DNA from: RGIG7450 sp045648785
Lineage (GTDB): Bacteria; Bacillota; Clostridia; RUG12999
Assembly (NCBI GenBank): GCA_045648785.1
Contig: JAZROP010000040.1
Coordinates: forward strand, 1 to 61,342
Length of the DNA stretch: 61,342 bases
Direction of reading: 5' to 3'
Part shown: positions 15,783-25,378 of the stretch, in pieces
Position numbering within the stretch: the stretch's first letter is position 1
How the letters are laid out: every line of letters begins with the position of its first letter
The notes under the pieces: model-generated
The model's database searches: none
The model's input: the letters and a program-made list of their open reading frames with translations, nothing else
What the model was told of the DNA's origin: nothing
Translations under genes and position numbers: made by a program

Positions 15783-17972
15783 ATGACTAACATTTCTCAG
15801 GAATTTATTTCCGACACTCTTGAAAAAAACTATATGCCCTATGCCATGAGCGTTATTATTTCCCGTGCAATCCCGGAAATTGACGGATTTAAACCCTCAC
15901 ACCGCAAGCTGCTTTATACAATGTATAAAATGGGACTTTTAAGCGGCAACAGAACTAAATCCGCCAATATTGTAGGTTCTACAATGAAGCTTAACCCTCA
16001 CGGCGATGCTGCGATTTACGAAACAATGGTAAGGCTCACAAGAGGTAATGAAGCACTTCTGCATCCGCTTGTTGATTCTAAGGGCAACTTTGGTAAACAC
16101 TATTCCAGAAATATGTCCTACGCCGCCTCCCGTTATACAGAGGCAAAACTTGACAGTATTTCTCACGAAATATTTAAAGACATTAACAAAAATGTGGTTG
16201 ATTTTACAGATAACTATGACGGTACAATGAAAGAACCCGTCCTGCTTCCCACCACATTTCCGAATATTTTAGTCAACCCAAATCAGGGTATTGCAGTTGG
16301 TATGGCAAGCAATATCTGCAGCTTCAACCTGCGCGAAATCAACGGTGCTACAATTGCATTTTTGAAAAATGAAAACTGCGATATTTCAGAGCATATCACA
16401 GCACCCGATTTTCCTACCGGCGGCTCCATCGTTTATGACAAAGCGCAGATGGATTCAATTCTTGAAACGGGCAGAGGCTCATTTAAAATCCGTGCCAAAT
16501 ACCGTTTTGATAAGAAAAATTCCTGTATCGAAATTTATGAAATTCCTTACACCACCTGTATCGAAGCCATTATTGACAAAATTGTCGAATGTGTCAAGGC
16601 AGGCAAACTTAAAGAAATTTCAGATATTCGTGACGAGTCGGACAAAACAGGTCTCAAAATCACCATTGATGTCAAAAAATCCTGCGACCCCGAGCAGCTT
16701 ATGTCAAGGCTTTACAAAATGACTACGCTTCAGGATTCTTTCGGCTGCAATTTTAATGTGCTTTTAAATGGTATGCCCTATGTCTTAGGTGTCCGCGACA
16801 TCATTAAAAACTGGTGCAATTTCAGGATTGAATGTGTGTCCCGTTCCCTTAAATATGACATAAAAGAAAAAAGCGATAAGCTTCACCTCCTGGAAGGTCT
16901 TAAAAAGATCCTTCTGGACATTGACAAAGCCATCGCAATTATCCGCGGAACCGAAGAGGATGCTATGGTTGTTCCCCGACTTATGGAAGGCTTCGACATT
17001 GATGAAATTCAGGCTGAATATGTAGCGAACATTAAGCTGCGCAACCTCAACAAAGACTATATAATCAAAGGCATTGGTGAGGTTGACAGGCTCAGGGACG
17101 AAATCGCCGAAATGCAGGACATTTTGGATAACGAAAAGAAAATCAAGAAAATAATTATAAAAGAGCTTGAAGAAATATCCAAAAAATTTGGTACAGACAG
17201 AAAAAGTGACATTATTTACGAGGATGATATGCCTGAGATTTCTAAATCAGTTCAGATTGACGATTACAACCTTAAGGTATTCCTCACCCGCGATGGTTAT
17301 TTTAAAAAGATTTCACTTGTCTCCTTGCGTGGTGCCGATGTTCAAAAACTTAAGCCCGAGGATGAAATTATTGCTGAATTTGAAACCACCAACAGCAAAG
17401 ACATTCTGTTTTTCACAAACAAATGCGATGTTTATAAGGCTCATCTATACGACCTGCCCGATGGTTGCAAAGCAAGTATGCTTGGCGAATATCTGCCCAA
17501 CCTCCTCAATATGGCAGAGGGCGAACAGGTGCTCTTTATGGCTGTCACCTCGGATTACAGCGGATTTTTACTTTTTGCCTTTGAAAACGGCAAGGTTGCC
17601 AAGGTTGATATGAAAAGTTATGAAACAAAAACCAACCGTAAAAAACTCACTGGCGCATATTACTCAAAATCTCCGGCTGTTGGTATGCTTTATCTTGCCG
17701 AAGATGCTGATTTTATGCTTGAAAGCAAGGGTGGCAGATACCTGGCAGTAAACTCATCCAACATTGCGCTTAAATCCAAGCGAGACACTCAGGGTGTTCA
17801 GGTTTACCTTTCCAAGCGTGACAAGCTTGTAAAGAAGCTCATGCTCCCCGCTGAATCGGGGTTGGAAAATATTAAACCCTATTATTCAGACAAAATTCCA
17901 TCTTCCGGCAGAGCGCTCAAAGATGATGATAAACCATTTGTGCAGATAGGACTGTTTGGCAATGACGATTAA
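15783..17972 (+). CDS. parC: Type II topoisomerase subunit A (topoisomerase IV ParC-like)
   Basis: The 729-residue protein contains the winged-helix breakage-reunion domain with catalytic Tyr118 (AASRYTEAKL), the tower and coiled-coil segments (around residues 430-475) and a shortened C-terminal DNA-wrapping region. At the quinolone-contact helix it reads NPHGDAAIYETMV, so the usual serine is Ala76 while the acidic partner is kept as Glu80. AGGAGG 8 nt upstream fixes the start, 41 bp after parE. It overlaps the rsmA start by 11 bp. Confidence 0.92.
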   Translation: MTNISQEFISDTLEKNYMPYAMSVIISRAIPEIDGFKPSHRKLLYTMYKMGLLSGNRTKSANIVGSTMKLNPHGDAAIYETMVRLTRGNEALLHPLVDSKGNFGKHYSRNMSYAASRYTEAKLDSISHEIFKDINKNVVDFTDNYDGTMKEPVLLPTTFPNILVNPNQGIAVGMASNICSFNLREINGATIAFLKNENCDISEHITAPDFPTGGSIVYDKAQMDSILETGRGSFKIRAKYRFDKKNSCIEIYEIPYTTCIEAIIDKIVECVKAGKLKEISDIRDESDKTGLKITIDVKKSCDPEQLMSRLYKMTTLQDSFGCNFNVLLNGMPYVLGVRDIIKNWCNFRIECVSRSLKYDIKEKSDKLHLLEGLKKILLDIDKAIAIIRGTEEDAMVVPRLMEGFDIDEIQAEYVANIKLRNLNKDYIIKGIGEVDRLRDEIAEMQDILDNEKKIKKIIIKELEEISKKFGTDRKSDIIYEDDMPEISKSVQIDDYNLKVFLTRDGYFKKISLVSLRGADVQKLKPEDEIIAEFETTNSKDILFFTNKCDVYKAHLYDLPDGCKASMLGEYLPNLLNMAEGEQVLFMAVTSDYSGFLLFAFENGKVAKVDMKSYETKTNRKKLTGAYYSKSPAVGMLYLAEDADFMLESKGGRYLAVNSSNIALKSKRDTQGVQVYLSKRDKLVKKLMLPAESGLENIKPYYSDKIPSSGRALKDDDKPFVQIGLFGNDD

Positions 17973-18819
17973 TTTAACTGATATAACCTATATCCGTGGA
18001 CTGATGAAGAGTTTCGGCAAAAGTTTTGCCAAATCTCTGGGGCAGAATTTCCTTATAAACAGCAGTGTTCTTGATGATATTGTTTCCGCTGCCGGAATTG
18101 ACGAGGATAGCTATGTCCTTGAAATCGGTCCGGGCATTGGAACGCTTACCCGTGTCCTCGCAGACCATGCCGCAAAGGTTGTTAGTGTAGAAATTGACGA
18201 AAAACTCATTCCTGTGCTGGAATATACTCTTTCGGATAAAGATAATGTCACGGTAATCAACAGCGATATTTTAAAAACCAATATCCCGGAGCTTATAGCC
18301 GAGCATTTCCAAGGTAAAAAAGTAAAACTTGTTGCTAACCTCCCTTATTACATCACCACACCAATTATACTTGAGCTTATAAAACATCGTGACTGTTTTT
18401 CATCTCTCACCGTTATGGTACAAAAAGAGGTTGCAGAAAGAATGGCTGCAAAAGAGGGTAGCAAAGATTTCGGCTCACTTAGTGTCCATGTTCAATATTA
18501 CACTTCTCCTGAGATAAAATTCATTGTCCCACCGGACGACTTTATGCCGGCACCAAAGGTTTCATCAGCGGTAATAAGACTTGATATTTTAGATGAATCT
18601 TCGGTTACTCCATCGGACGAAAGAATCTTTTTCCGCGTTGTGCGCGGAGCATTTGCACTCCGCCGCAAAACTCTTGTAAACAGCCTTGCTTCGGCAGGTT
18701 TTGCAAAGGAGAAAACCATGTCTGCCCTTTCAGAAATGGGACTTGATGCAAATATCCGCGGTGAAAAATTATCCCTGACACAATTTTGCTATCTGTCCGA
18801 TATACTAAACCGTGGGTAG
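17962..18819 (+). CDS. rsmA: 16S rRNA dimethyladenosine transferase (KsgA/RsmA)
   Basis: The enzyme dimethylates two adjacent adenines in helix 45 of 16S rRNA late in 30S assembly. Seen: SLGQNFL at the N-terminus, SAM motif I EIGPGIGTLTR, acidic motif II VVSVEID and catalytic motif IV NLPYYITTPI. The ATG at 17962 is chosen over the in-frame TTG at 17956 and overlaps the end of parC. About 285 residues, typical. It ends the recD2-to-rsmA run. Confidence 0.95.
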   Translation: MTINLTDITYIRGLMKSFGKSFAKSLGQNFLINSSVLDDIVSAAGIDEDSYVLEIGPGIGTLTRVLADHAAKVVSVEIDEKLIPVLEYTLSDKDNVTVINSDILKTNIPELIAEHFQGKKVKLVANLPYYITTPIILELIKHRDCFSSLTVMVQKEVAERMAAKEGSKDFGSLSVHVQYYTSPEIKFIVPPDDFMPAPKVSSAVIRLDILDESSVTPSDERIFFRVVRGAFALRRKTLVNSLASAGFAKEKTMSALSEMGLDANIRGEKLSLTQFCYLSDILNRG

Positions 18820-18858
18820 AAGACTCTTGCCAAGTAATGTAAAATTTTTCCTAAAACT

Positions 18859-18901
18859 ATTGCAATTTTATTGTACTTTGTGGTATAATATAAATTGCAA
18901 T
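18859..18901 (+). promoter_or_regulatory. pckG promoter bracketed by ATTGCAAT inverted repeats
   Basis: TTGCAA at 18860-18865 and TATAAT at 18884-18889 are spaced by 18 bp, with an extended -10 (TGGTATAAT). A perfect 10-bp inverted repeat flanks the core: ATTGCAATTT at 18859-18868 over the -35 and AAATTGCAAT at 18892-18901 at the start site. Each arm contains the palindrome ATTGCAAT. This layout suggests two sites for a dimeric repressor. Confidence 0.65.
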
Positions 18902-18939
18902 AATTTTTTTGTTAAAAACAGTAAAGGAGATATAAAATC

Positions 18940-20712
18940 ATGACAAACAACAAAAAGGTCCTTACTTGGCTTGAAGAAATGAAAGCCCTGACCAAACCCG
19001 ACAATGTTGTCTGGATTGACGGCAGCGAACAGCAGCTCGAAGCTTTAAGAGCTGAGTCTGTTGCAACAGGCGAAATGATTAAGCTTAATCAGGAAAAACT
19101 TCCGGGTTGCTACTTCCACAGAACAGCAGTTAACGATGTTGCGCGTGTTGAGGACAGAACTTTCATCTGCACAACAAAAAAAGAAGATGCGGGCCCCAAC
19201 AACAACTGGATGGCACCTGCTGAAATGTACGCAAAGCTTGAAAAGCTTTACGACGGCTCCATGAAGGGCAGAACAATGTATGTTATCCCCTATTCAATGG
19301 GTCCTGTAGGCTCACCTTTCTCAAAAATTGGTATTGAGCTTACTGACAGTATCTATGTTGTTTTAAACATGGCTATTATGACAAGAATCGGTGCTCCCGT
19401 TATGGAAGCTCTCGGTGAAGATGGTGATTTCGTTAAATGTCTGCACTCCAAAAAGGATGTAAACCCCGACGAAAGATACATTGTTCACTTCCCCGAAGAT
19501 AACGCAATCTGGTCCATCAACTCTGCTTACGGTGGTAATGTTCTTCTGGGCAAAAAATGTTTTGCTCTCAGAATTGCTTCCTACCTTGGCAAGCAGGAAG
19601 GTTGGATGGCAGAGCATATGCTTATCCTCGGACTTGAAAATCCTCAGGGCGAAGTTAAATATATCGCAGCTGCATTCCCGAGCGCCTGCGGTAAAACAAA
19701 CCTCGCTATGCTTATTCCTCCTGAAATCCTTAAAGGATACAAGGTTTGGACAGTTGGCGATGACATTGCTTGGCTGAGAATTAACCCCAAAGACGGTAAG
19801 CTTTATGCTATCAACCCTGAAGCGGGCTTCTTTGGTGTTGCTCCTGGTACAAACGCAAAAACAAACTTCAACGCTCTCCAGTCCACAAAGAAAAACACCA
19901 TTTTCACAAATGTGGCTATCAACAATGATGATATGACAGTTTGGTGGGAAGGTCTTGATAAGAATCCTCCGGAAAATGCAACAGAGTGGACTGGCAAACA
20001 GGTTAACGGCAAAGATTTTGTTGCTGAAGGCGGCAAACTTGCTAACCCCAACTCCAGATTCACAGCTCCCGCAATCAACTGCCCCTGCATTTCTTCCGAA
20101 TTTGAAAATCCCCAGGGCGTTCCGATTTCTGCTATCGTATTTGGCGGCAGACGCGCTAAAACAGCTCCGCTGGTTTACCAGGCAAGAGATTGGGAACATG
20201 GTGTATTCGTTGGTGCTACAATGGCATCTGAAACAACAGCGGCAGCAGCAGGAGCAGTTGGTGTTGTAAGACGCGACCCCATGGCTATGAAACCTTTCGT
20301 TGGTTACAACATGGCTGATTATTTTGGTCACTGGCTTGAAATGGGTAAGAAAATGGATCCTGAAAAGGCTCCTAAAATCTTCCATGTTAACTGGTTCAGA
20401 CGCGACGACGACGATAACTTCCTCTGGCCCGGTTTCGGCGACAATATGCGCGTTCTTAACTGGATTATTGACAGATGTGAAGGCAAGGTTGATGCTAAGG
20501 AAACAGCTATCGGCTTTGTTCCCAACAAAGAAGACCTCAATCTTGAAGGTCTTGATATTTCCGACGAAGTTATTGACGAACTTTTAAGCGTTAAGAAAGA
20601 ATACTGGGTTGACGATATCGCTAACCAGAAAGAATTCTTCGCTCAGTTTGGCGACAGACTTCCCAAGGAAATCACAGCTCAGCTTGAAAAGCTTGAAAAC
20701 AGCATGAAATAA
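18940..20712 (+). CDS. pckG: Phosphoenolpyruvate carboxykinase (GTP)
   Basis: The 590-residue enzyme interconverts oxaloacetate plus GTP with PEP, CO2 and GDP. It is the GTP-type form: the kinase-1a loop with active cysteine reads FPSACGKTNLAML near 244-256, followed by GDDIAW (metal ligand Asp), PEAGFFGVAPGT, and a C-terminal FLWPGFGDNMRVL guanine-site segment. AAAGGAG upstream fixes the start. It is monocistronic with its own promoter and terminator. In fermenters it often runs toward oxaloacetate to feed succinate or aspartate; direction here is inference. Confidence 0.97.
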   Translation: MTNNKKVLTWLEEMKALTKPDNVVWIDGSEQQLEALRAESVATGEMIKLNQEKLPGCYFHRTAVNDVARVEDRTFICTTKKEDAGPNNNWMAPAEMYAKLEKLYDGSMKGRTMYVIPYSMGPVGSPFSKIGIELTDSIYVVLNMAIMTRIGAPVMEALGEDGDFVKCLHSKKDVNPDERYIVHFPEDNAIWSINSAYGGNVLLGKKCFALRIASYLGKQEGWMAEHMLILGLENPQGEVKYIAAAFPSACGKTNLAMLIPPEILKGYKVWTVGDDIAWLRINPKDGKLYAINPEAGFFGVAPGTNAKTNFNALQSTKKNTIFTNVAINNDDMTVWWEGLDKNPPENATEWTGKQVNGKDFVAEGGKLANPNSRFTAPAINCPCISSEFENPQGVPISAIVFGGRRAKTAPLVYQARDWEHGVFVGATMASETTAAAAGAVGVVRRDPMAMKPFVGYNMADYFGHWLEMGKKMDPEKAPKIFHVNWFRRDDDDNFLWPGFGDNMRVLNWIIDRCEGKVDAKETAIGFVPNKEDLNLEGLDISDEVIDELLSVKKEYWVDDIANQKEFFAQFGDRLPKEITAQLEKLENSMK

Positions 20713-20742
20713 TTTTGCTGAGGCAATATAATTAATAACTTT

Positions 20743-20771
20743 AAAACGGTGCAGAAAACTGCACCGTTTTT
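20743..20771 (+). terminator. Terminator of pckG
   Basis: AAAACGGTGCAG, loop AAAA, CTGCACCGTTTTT: a perfect 12-bp stem with a T run, about 30 bp after the stop. Confidence 0.9.
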
Positions 20772-20777
20772 CTTCTA

Positions 20778-20806
20778 TTGACTTGTCGTTGTTTTTGATA
20801 TATAAT
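20778..20806 (+). promoter_or_regulatory. Sigma-A promoter of capE-capF
   Basis: TTGACT at 20778-20783 and TATAAT at 20801-20806 with a 17-bp spacer, immediately after the pckG terminator. Confidence 0.75.
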
Positions 20807-20853
20807 TGAAGTTGGAATGTTATATACTTTAGATATAAACGGAGGGACTTAAT

Positions 20854-21903
20854 ATGTCACTTTTTTCAGGGGCAACTCTTCTTATCACCGGTGGAACCGG
20901 TTCTTTCGGCAATGCGGTTTTAGAAAGATTTTTGAAAACCGATATTGGAGAAATCCGCATTTTCTCAAGAGATGAGAAAAAGCAGGACGATATGCGTCAT
21001 GAATTTCAGTCTAAAATGCCTGAAGTTTCTGATAAAATAAAATTTTTTATCGGTGATGTCCGCGACCTTGCGAGCGTAAAAAATGCTATGCATGGCGTTG
21101 ATTATATATTCCACGCCGCAGCTTTAAAACAAGTTCCTTCCTGTGAGTTTTTTCCTATTGAGGCTGTAAAGACCAATGTGCTTGGAACAGAAAATGTTTT
21201 GACAGCAGCTATTGACGAGGGTGTTAAAACCGTTATCTGTCTGTCAACAGACAAAGCGGCTTATCCCGTTAATGCTATGGGCACAAGCAAAGCCATGATG
21301 GAAAAGGTTACTGTTGCAAAATCCCGCACAGTAAGTCCTGAAAAAACCAAAATCTGCTGCACAAGATACGGCAATGTTATGTGTAGTCGCGGCAGTGTTA
21401 TTCCTCTTTGGATTGAACAGATTAAAAGTGGCAAACCAATCACCATTACCGACCCCAACATGACTCGTTTTATAATGTCCCTTGATGAGGCAGTTGACCT
21501 TGTGCTCTTTGCTTTTGAAAAAGGTGTGTCCGGCGATATTCTTGTTCAAAAAGCACCTGCCTGTACAATCGGTGTGCTTGCTCAGGCAGTGAAAGAACTT
21601 TTCCATTCTGAGCAGGATATAAAAATTATAGGTATTCGCCATGGTGAAAAAATGTATGAAACACTTCTCACAAACGAAGAGTGTTCCGGTGCAATAGATA
21701 TGGGTAATTTTTACCGCGTGCCTTGTGATAAACGCGACCTCAATTATGATAAATATTTCAAAGACGGCAATGTTGACCGCAATCCTCTTACCGAGTTCGA
21801 TTCCACCAACACGGCGCTTTTAACTGTTGAACAGGTTAAAGAAAAGCTTCTTACCCTTGAATATATACGAAATGAAATTGAAGCTATGAAAGAATCACGC
21901 TAA
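20854..21903 (+). CDS. capE: UDP-GlcNAc 4,6-dehydratase/5-epimerase (CapE/FlaA1-type)
   Basis: The 349-residue short-chain dehydrogenase has the NAD(P) glycine motif GGTGSFGNAVL near residue 13, and a family-specific STDKA...NAMGTSKAMME segment in which methionine replaces the usual catalytic tyrosine (M-x3-K), as in inverting dehydratases of this group. It starts the route from UDP-GlcNAc to L-sugars such as UDP-L-FucNAc. GGAGGG precedes the ATG. capF follows 12 bp later. The third enzyme, the CapG 2-epimerase, is not present here. Confidence 0.9.
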   Translation: MSLFSGATLLITGGTGSFGNAVLERFLKTDIGEIRIFSRDEKKQDDMRHEFQSKMPEVSDKIKFFIGDVRDLASVKNAMHGVDYIFHAAALKQVPSCEFFPIEAVKTNVLGTENVLTAAIDEGVKTVICLSTDKAAYPVNAMGTSKAMMEKVTVAKSRTVSPEKTKICCTRYGNVMCSRGSVIPLWIEQIKSGKPITITDPNMTRFIMSLDEAVDLVLFAFEKGVSGDILVQKAPACTIGVLAQAVKELFHSEQDIKIIGIRHGEKMYETLLTNEECSGAIDMGNFYRVPCDKRDLNYDKYFKDGNVDRNPLTEFDSTNTALLTVEQVKEKLLTLEYIRNEIEAMKESR

Positions 21904-21915
21904 TGAGGTGACTTT

Positions 21916-23115
21916 ATGAAAATTCTTATCACCGGTTCCAATGGTTTTGTCGGAAAAAATCTATCCGCGGCATTACAGAATATAAAAAATGGCAAAAACA
22001 GATGCCATCCCGAGCTTAAAATAGACGAAATATATCTTTACGACATCGGCTCTTCTCCCGAGGATCTTGATTTTGCTTGCAAAAATGCAGATTTTGTTTT
22101 TAATATTGCAGGCGTTAACCGCCCACAATCCCCTGAAGAATTTATGCAGGGAAATTTTGGATTTGCCTCCACCTTGCTTGATACTTTAAAAAAACATAAC
22201 AACACTTGCCCTGTGATGCTTGCAAGCTCCATTCAGGCAACGCTTATCGGCCGCTATGCAGATGGTGAGTACGGCAAAAGCAAAAAAGCTGGCGAGGACT
22301 TATTCTTTCAATATGCAGAGGAAACTGGTGCAAAAGTACTTGTTTACCGTTTTCCAAATCTATTTGGTAAATGGTGCAGACCTAACTATAATTCAGCGGT
22401 TGCTACATTCTGCCATAATATTGCAAACGATCTGCCCATTCAGGTTAACGACAGATCCACTTGTCTTGAGCTTTTATACATTGATGACCTTATAGATGAA
22501 ATGATTTGCGCCCTTAAAGGATCGGAACATCATTGTGAATTTGACGGCATAGACACTCGTCTGACTCCTTCAGGCAAGTTTTGTGCAGCTCCGGTTACTC
22601 ATCATGTCACTTTAGGTGAAATTGCAGATTTGCTCGATACATTTGCAGATCAGCCCAAAACGCTTATAATGCCAGAAATTCCTGCCGGAAGTTTTGCCAA
22701 AAAACTCTACTCCACATATCTTTCCTATCTTCCAGCTGAAAAGGCGTCTTTCCCTCTAAAGATGAATACTGACGATCGTGGCAGCTTTACCGAACTTTTA
22801 AAGACAGAAAAATGCGGGCAGTTCAGTGTTAACATTTCAAAACCCGGCATAACAAAAGGACAACATTGGCATGACACCAAATGGGAGTTTTTCATTGTTG
22901 TTTCCGGCCACGGACTTATTCAACAACGAAAAATAGGTAGTACCGAGATAATAGAATTTGAAGTTACCGGTGATGAAATCAAAGCAATTCATATGCTCCC
23001 CGGATATACTCATAACATTATAAATTTATCAGGTACAGAAAATCTTGTAACGCTTATGTGGGCTAACGAAAATTTTGACCCCTCTCGTCCTGACACATAT
23101 TTTGAAGAGGTTTAA
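21916..23115 (+). CDS. capF: CapF-like UDP-sugar 4-reductase with C-terminal cupin
   Basis: The 399-residue protein fuses an NAD(P)-binding SDR domain (ITGSNGFVGKNL at the N-terminus, GKSKKAGED for the catalytic Lys region) to a cupin domain from about residue 280 with the metal-site motif GQHWHDTKWEFF. In capsule loci CapF reduces the CapE product to UDP-L-6-deoxy-talNAc. GAGGTG precedes the ATG. Together with capE it points to a deoxy-amino sugar for a surface polysaccharide. Confidence 0.9.
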   Translation: MKILITGSNGFVGKNLSAALQNIKNGKNRCHPELKIDEIYLYDIGSSPEDLDFACKNADFVFNIAGVNRPQSPEEFMQGNFGFASTLLDTLKKHNNTCPVMLASSIQATLIGRYADGEYGKSKKAGEDLFFQYAEETGAKVLVYRFPNLFGKWCRPNYNSAVATFCHNIANDLPIQVNDRSTCLELLYIDDLIDEMICALKGSEHHCEFDGIDTRLTPSGKFCAAPVTHHVTLGEIADLLDTFADQPKTLIMPEIPAGSFAKKLYSTYLSYLPAEKASFPLKMNTDDRGSFTELLKTEKCGQFSVNISKPGITKGQHWHDTKWEFFIVVSGHGLIQQRKIGSTEIIEFEVTGDEIKAIHMLPGYTHNIINLSGTENLVTLMWANENFDPSRPDTYFEEV

Positions 23116-23116
23116 A

Positions 23117-24176
23117 ATGGATTTTAGATTCAGATACATAGAACCTCCCGAAACGGGAAATAAATACCGCAAGGAATATCTTGACGGCATAGACTGCCTG
23201 ATTGAAATGAAATATGCCCAGGCAGAGCAAGTGTGCAATAAACTTTAAAAGAAATAATAGCAAATCCCAATAAGTACTGTGAGAATTTAAAAGAATTGCT
23301 GGGTTGTCCCCTTTCGGGCGAAACCCATCTTTCTTATAATGTAAAAAAAGAGTTTGTAACCGAGGATAGTGGTGTTAGAATTTACCTCATGCAGACACTT
23401 GTTTTGGGCGGCCTGCCCATGTACGGCATGCTCTTTACCAAAGATGACTCGCTGATACCCCTATGATAATTGCAACTCATGGTGCTCTTGGCGCACCCGA
23501 GATTTGTAGCTGACTTTTAGATGTTGGCACAATAAACTACAACAATATGATTGAGCGTGTTTTAAAACATAATGTAAACATTTATGCCCATTAGTATCTT
23601 AACTGGAATACAGAGCATTTTAAAGTCGCTGAGGAATTCATGGAACGCGGTGCAGACTATGTATTCCGTCATATCAGGGATGCTAAGCTCCAAAAACTTG
23701 GCAACTCAATTTCTGCAATTGAAATTTTTGGTGTGATTCGGTCACTTGATTATCTTATTCACTCCGGCATTGCCCCGAAAGATAAAATTGACATGATAGG
23801 TCTGTCCTACGGTGGATTTTATACACTTTTTCTTGTCGATATAGATACACGCATTAAAGCTTCAGTTTCTTTTTGTTTTTATACGGATATGAAAACAAAA
23901 ACAGGCTTTTGCGACTGGGTATGGAAAAATGCTGCAAACACATTTTTTGACTCCGAAGTGCTCGCTCTTGTTTATCCTCGTAAAATAGAAATATATATGG
24001 GAGATAAAGACGAGCTTTTCAATAATGAAAGTTCAAAAAAAGAATTTAATAGATTTAAAAACATTCTTGGAAATAAATCAAATTTTGCATCTCATACTGT
24101 TTTTGACGGAACCCACGAGTTTATCAAAAATGATGACAGTATGATTGAAAGACTTGTAGAAAGAATAAGTGATTAA
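23117..24176 (+). pseudogene. Broken alpha/beta hydrolase gene
   Basis: A single protein can be followed across three reading-frame segments. It starts at the ATG at 23117 (MDFRFRYIEPPETG), shifts frame near 23246-23252, shifts again near 23462, meets TGA at 23511 and TAG at 23592, then stays open to 24176 (an intact 178-residue tail from 23640). The tail has the hydrolase nucleophile elbow IGLSYGGF, a downstream Asp (YMGDKDE) and His (FDGTHEF), so it was a serine alpha/beta hydrolase or esterase of roughly 350 residues. It lies immediately after capF and before the patatin gene. Several independent lesions make sequencing error unlikely. Confidence 0.85.
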
Positions 24177-24178
24177 CT

Positions 24179-25027
24179 ATGAAAACAGGTTTAGTTTTGG
24201 AAGGTGGCGCTATGCGTGGCCTTTTCTCAGCGGGAGTAACAGATGTATTGATGGAAAACCATATAGAATTTGACGGGCTCGTCGGAGTATCTGCCGGTGC
24301 AGCTTTTGGCTGCAATTACAAATCAATGCAACCAGGCAGAGTATTACGATACAACACAAAATATTGTAAAGACCCTCGCTACTGCAGTTTCCGTTCTTTA
24401 ATAAAAACAGGCGACCTTTTCGGAAGAGATTTCTGTTACCGCCGTCTTCCGGAGGAGCTTGACATTTTTGATAAAAAAGCTTTTGAAGAAAATCCTATGG
24501 AATTTCATGTGGTCTGTACCGATGTTATGACAGGCTTGCCCGTGTATAAAAAACTTGACAAAGTTAATGAAACCTGTTATGCCTGGTTGTGTGCCTCTGC
24601 GTCAATGCCGCTGGTATCAAAGGCAACTGTAATTGACGGGCTTACCATGCTTGACGGTGGTATTTCCGATTCTGTTCCACTTAAATATTTCGAAAACATT
24701 GGCTTTGACCGCAATATTGTCATTTTAACTCAGCCGCTTGAATATAAAAAAAAGAAAAATTTTCTCCTTCCGCTGATGAAACTTTCGATGAGAAAATATC
24801 CCGGCATGGTTAAGGCAATGGAACATCGTCACCGGATGTATAACAACACCTTAAAGTACATTGCAGAAAAAGAAAAAAACGGCGAGGTTATTGTTATCCG
24901 TCCGCCACAGGTTCTTCCTGTGAAAAGAACAGAAAAAGATCCCGAAAAGCTCCGCGAGGCCTACAACATTGGCAGATCTGAGGCAGAAAAGTATATCGAC
25001 ATAATAAAAGAATTTTTAACTAAATGA
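24179..25027 (+). CDS. Patatin-like phospholipase
   Basis: The 282-residue protein has the patatin oxyanion loop LEGGAMRGLFSAG at residues 7-19, the nucleophile elbow GVSAGA near residue 40 and the catalytic aspartate in DGGISDS near 160, giving a Ser-Asp dyad. It probably deacylates membrane lipids; no signal peptide is seen, so it is cytoplasmic or membrane-associated. It starts 2 bp after the broken hydrolase ends and is followed by a bidirectional terminator. Confidence 0.92.
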   Translation: MKTGLVLEGGAMRGLFSAGVTDVLMENHIEFDGLVGVSAGAAFGCNYKSMQPGRVLRYNTKYCKDPRYCSFRSLIKTGDLFGRDFCYRRLPEELDIFDKKAFEENPMEFHVVCTDVMTGLPVYKKLDKVNETCYAWLCASASMPLVSKATVIDGLTMLDGGISDSVPLKYFENIGFDRNIVILTQPLEYKKKKNFLLPLMKLSMRKYPGMVKAMEHRHRMYNNTLKYIAEKEKNGEVIVIRPPQVLPVKRTEKDPEKLREAYNIGRSEAEKYIDIIKEFLTK

Positions 25028-25051
25028 AGCCACCCTTTGGGTGGCTTCATT
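25023..25051. terminator. Bidirectional terminator after the patatin gene
   Basis: AATGAAGCCACCC, loop TTT, GGGTGGCTTCATT is a perfect 13-bp stem between convergent units, overlapping the patatin stop. Confidence 0.85.
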
Positions 25052-25053
25052 CT

Positions 25054-25378
25054 ATATCTTTTCTTCTTTCACTATTTCTCCTTTGTTATCGGTGAAAATA
25101 ATTCTGATGCCATCGCCGAACACAAATCCTACCCCGGCATAATAATCCTTGTCGGTTTTAATATCCGCACCCACAACCATAGGACAGGGATGACCGTTCC
25201 TGTCGTTTTCACCATCGGGCATTCAACTTTCCAGCCATGTTCATTTGCCTTATCTGCAAAGTACTTTCCAACTCTGTCCACGCCCTCCTTAAAAGCCGCG
25301 GGAACAAACATCCTCAAGAATATCAAGATATTTGTTTTCCATGTTGTCAAGTTCTTTAAAAAGCTTTTCACACTTCAT
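25054..25378 (-). pseudogene. Degraded M20-type peptidase fragment
   Basis: On the minus strand an ATG at 25378, overlapping the end of the MBL gene, opens MKCEKLFKELDNMENKYLD, then TAA. A shifted frame continues as FKEGVDRVGKYFADKANEHG, like the N-terminus of M20/M28 aminopeptidase-type proteins, and another shift gives a segment ending GDGIRIIFTDNKGEIV. The parts do not form one intact frame, and the catalytic core is missing. It was probably a small operon partner of the MBL hydrolase. Family assignment rests on short stretches only. Confidence 0.45.

Noticed and set aside
19363..20385. 340-codon open frame antisense to pckG
   Set aside because: Shadow of pckG with implausible composition and no start signal.
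23511..23513. In-frame TGA in the hydrolase read as selenocysteine
   Set aside because: A TAG and two frameshifts also interrupt the gene and no SECIS-like hairpin follows, so it is simply broken.
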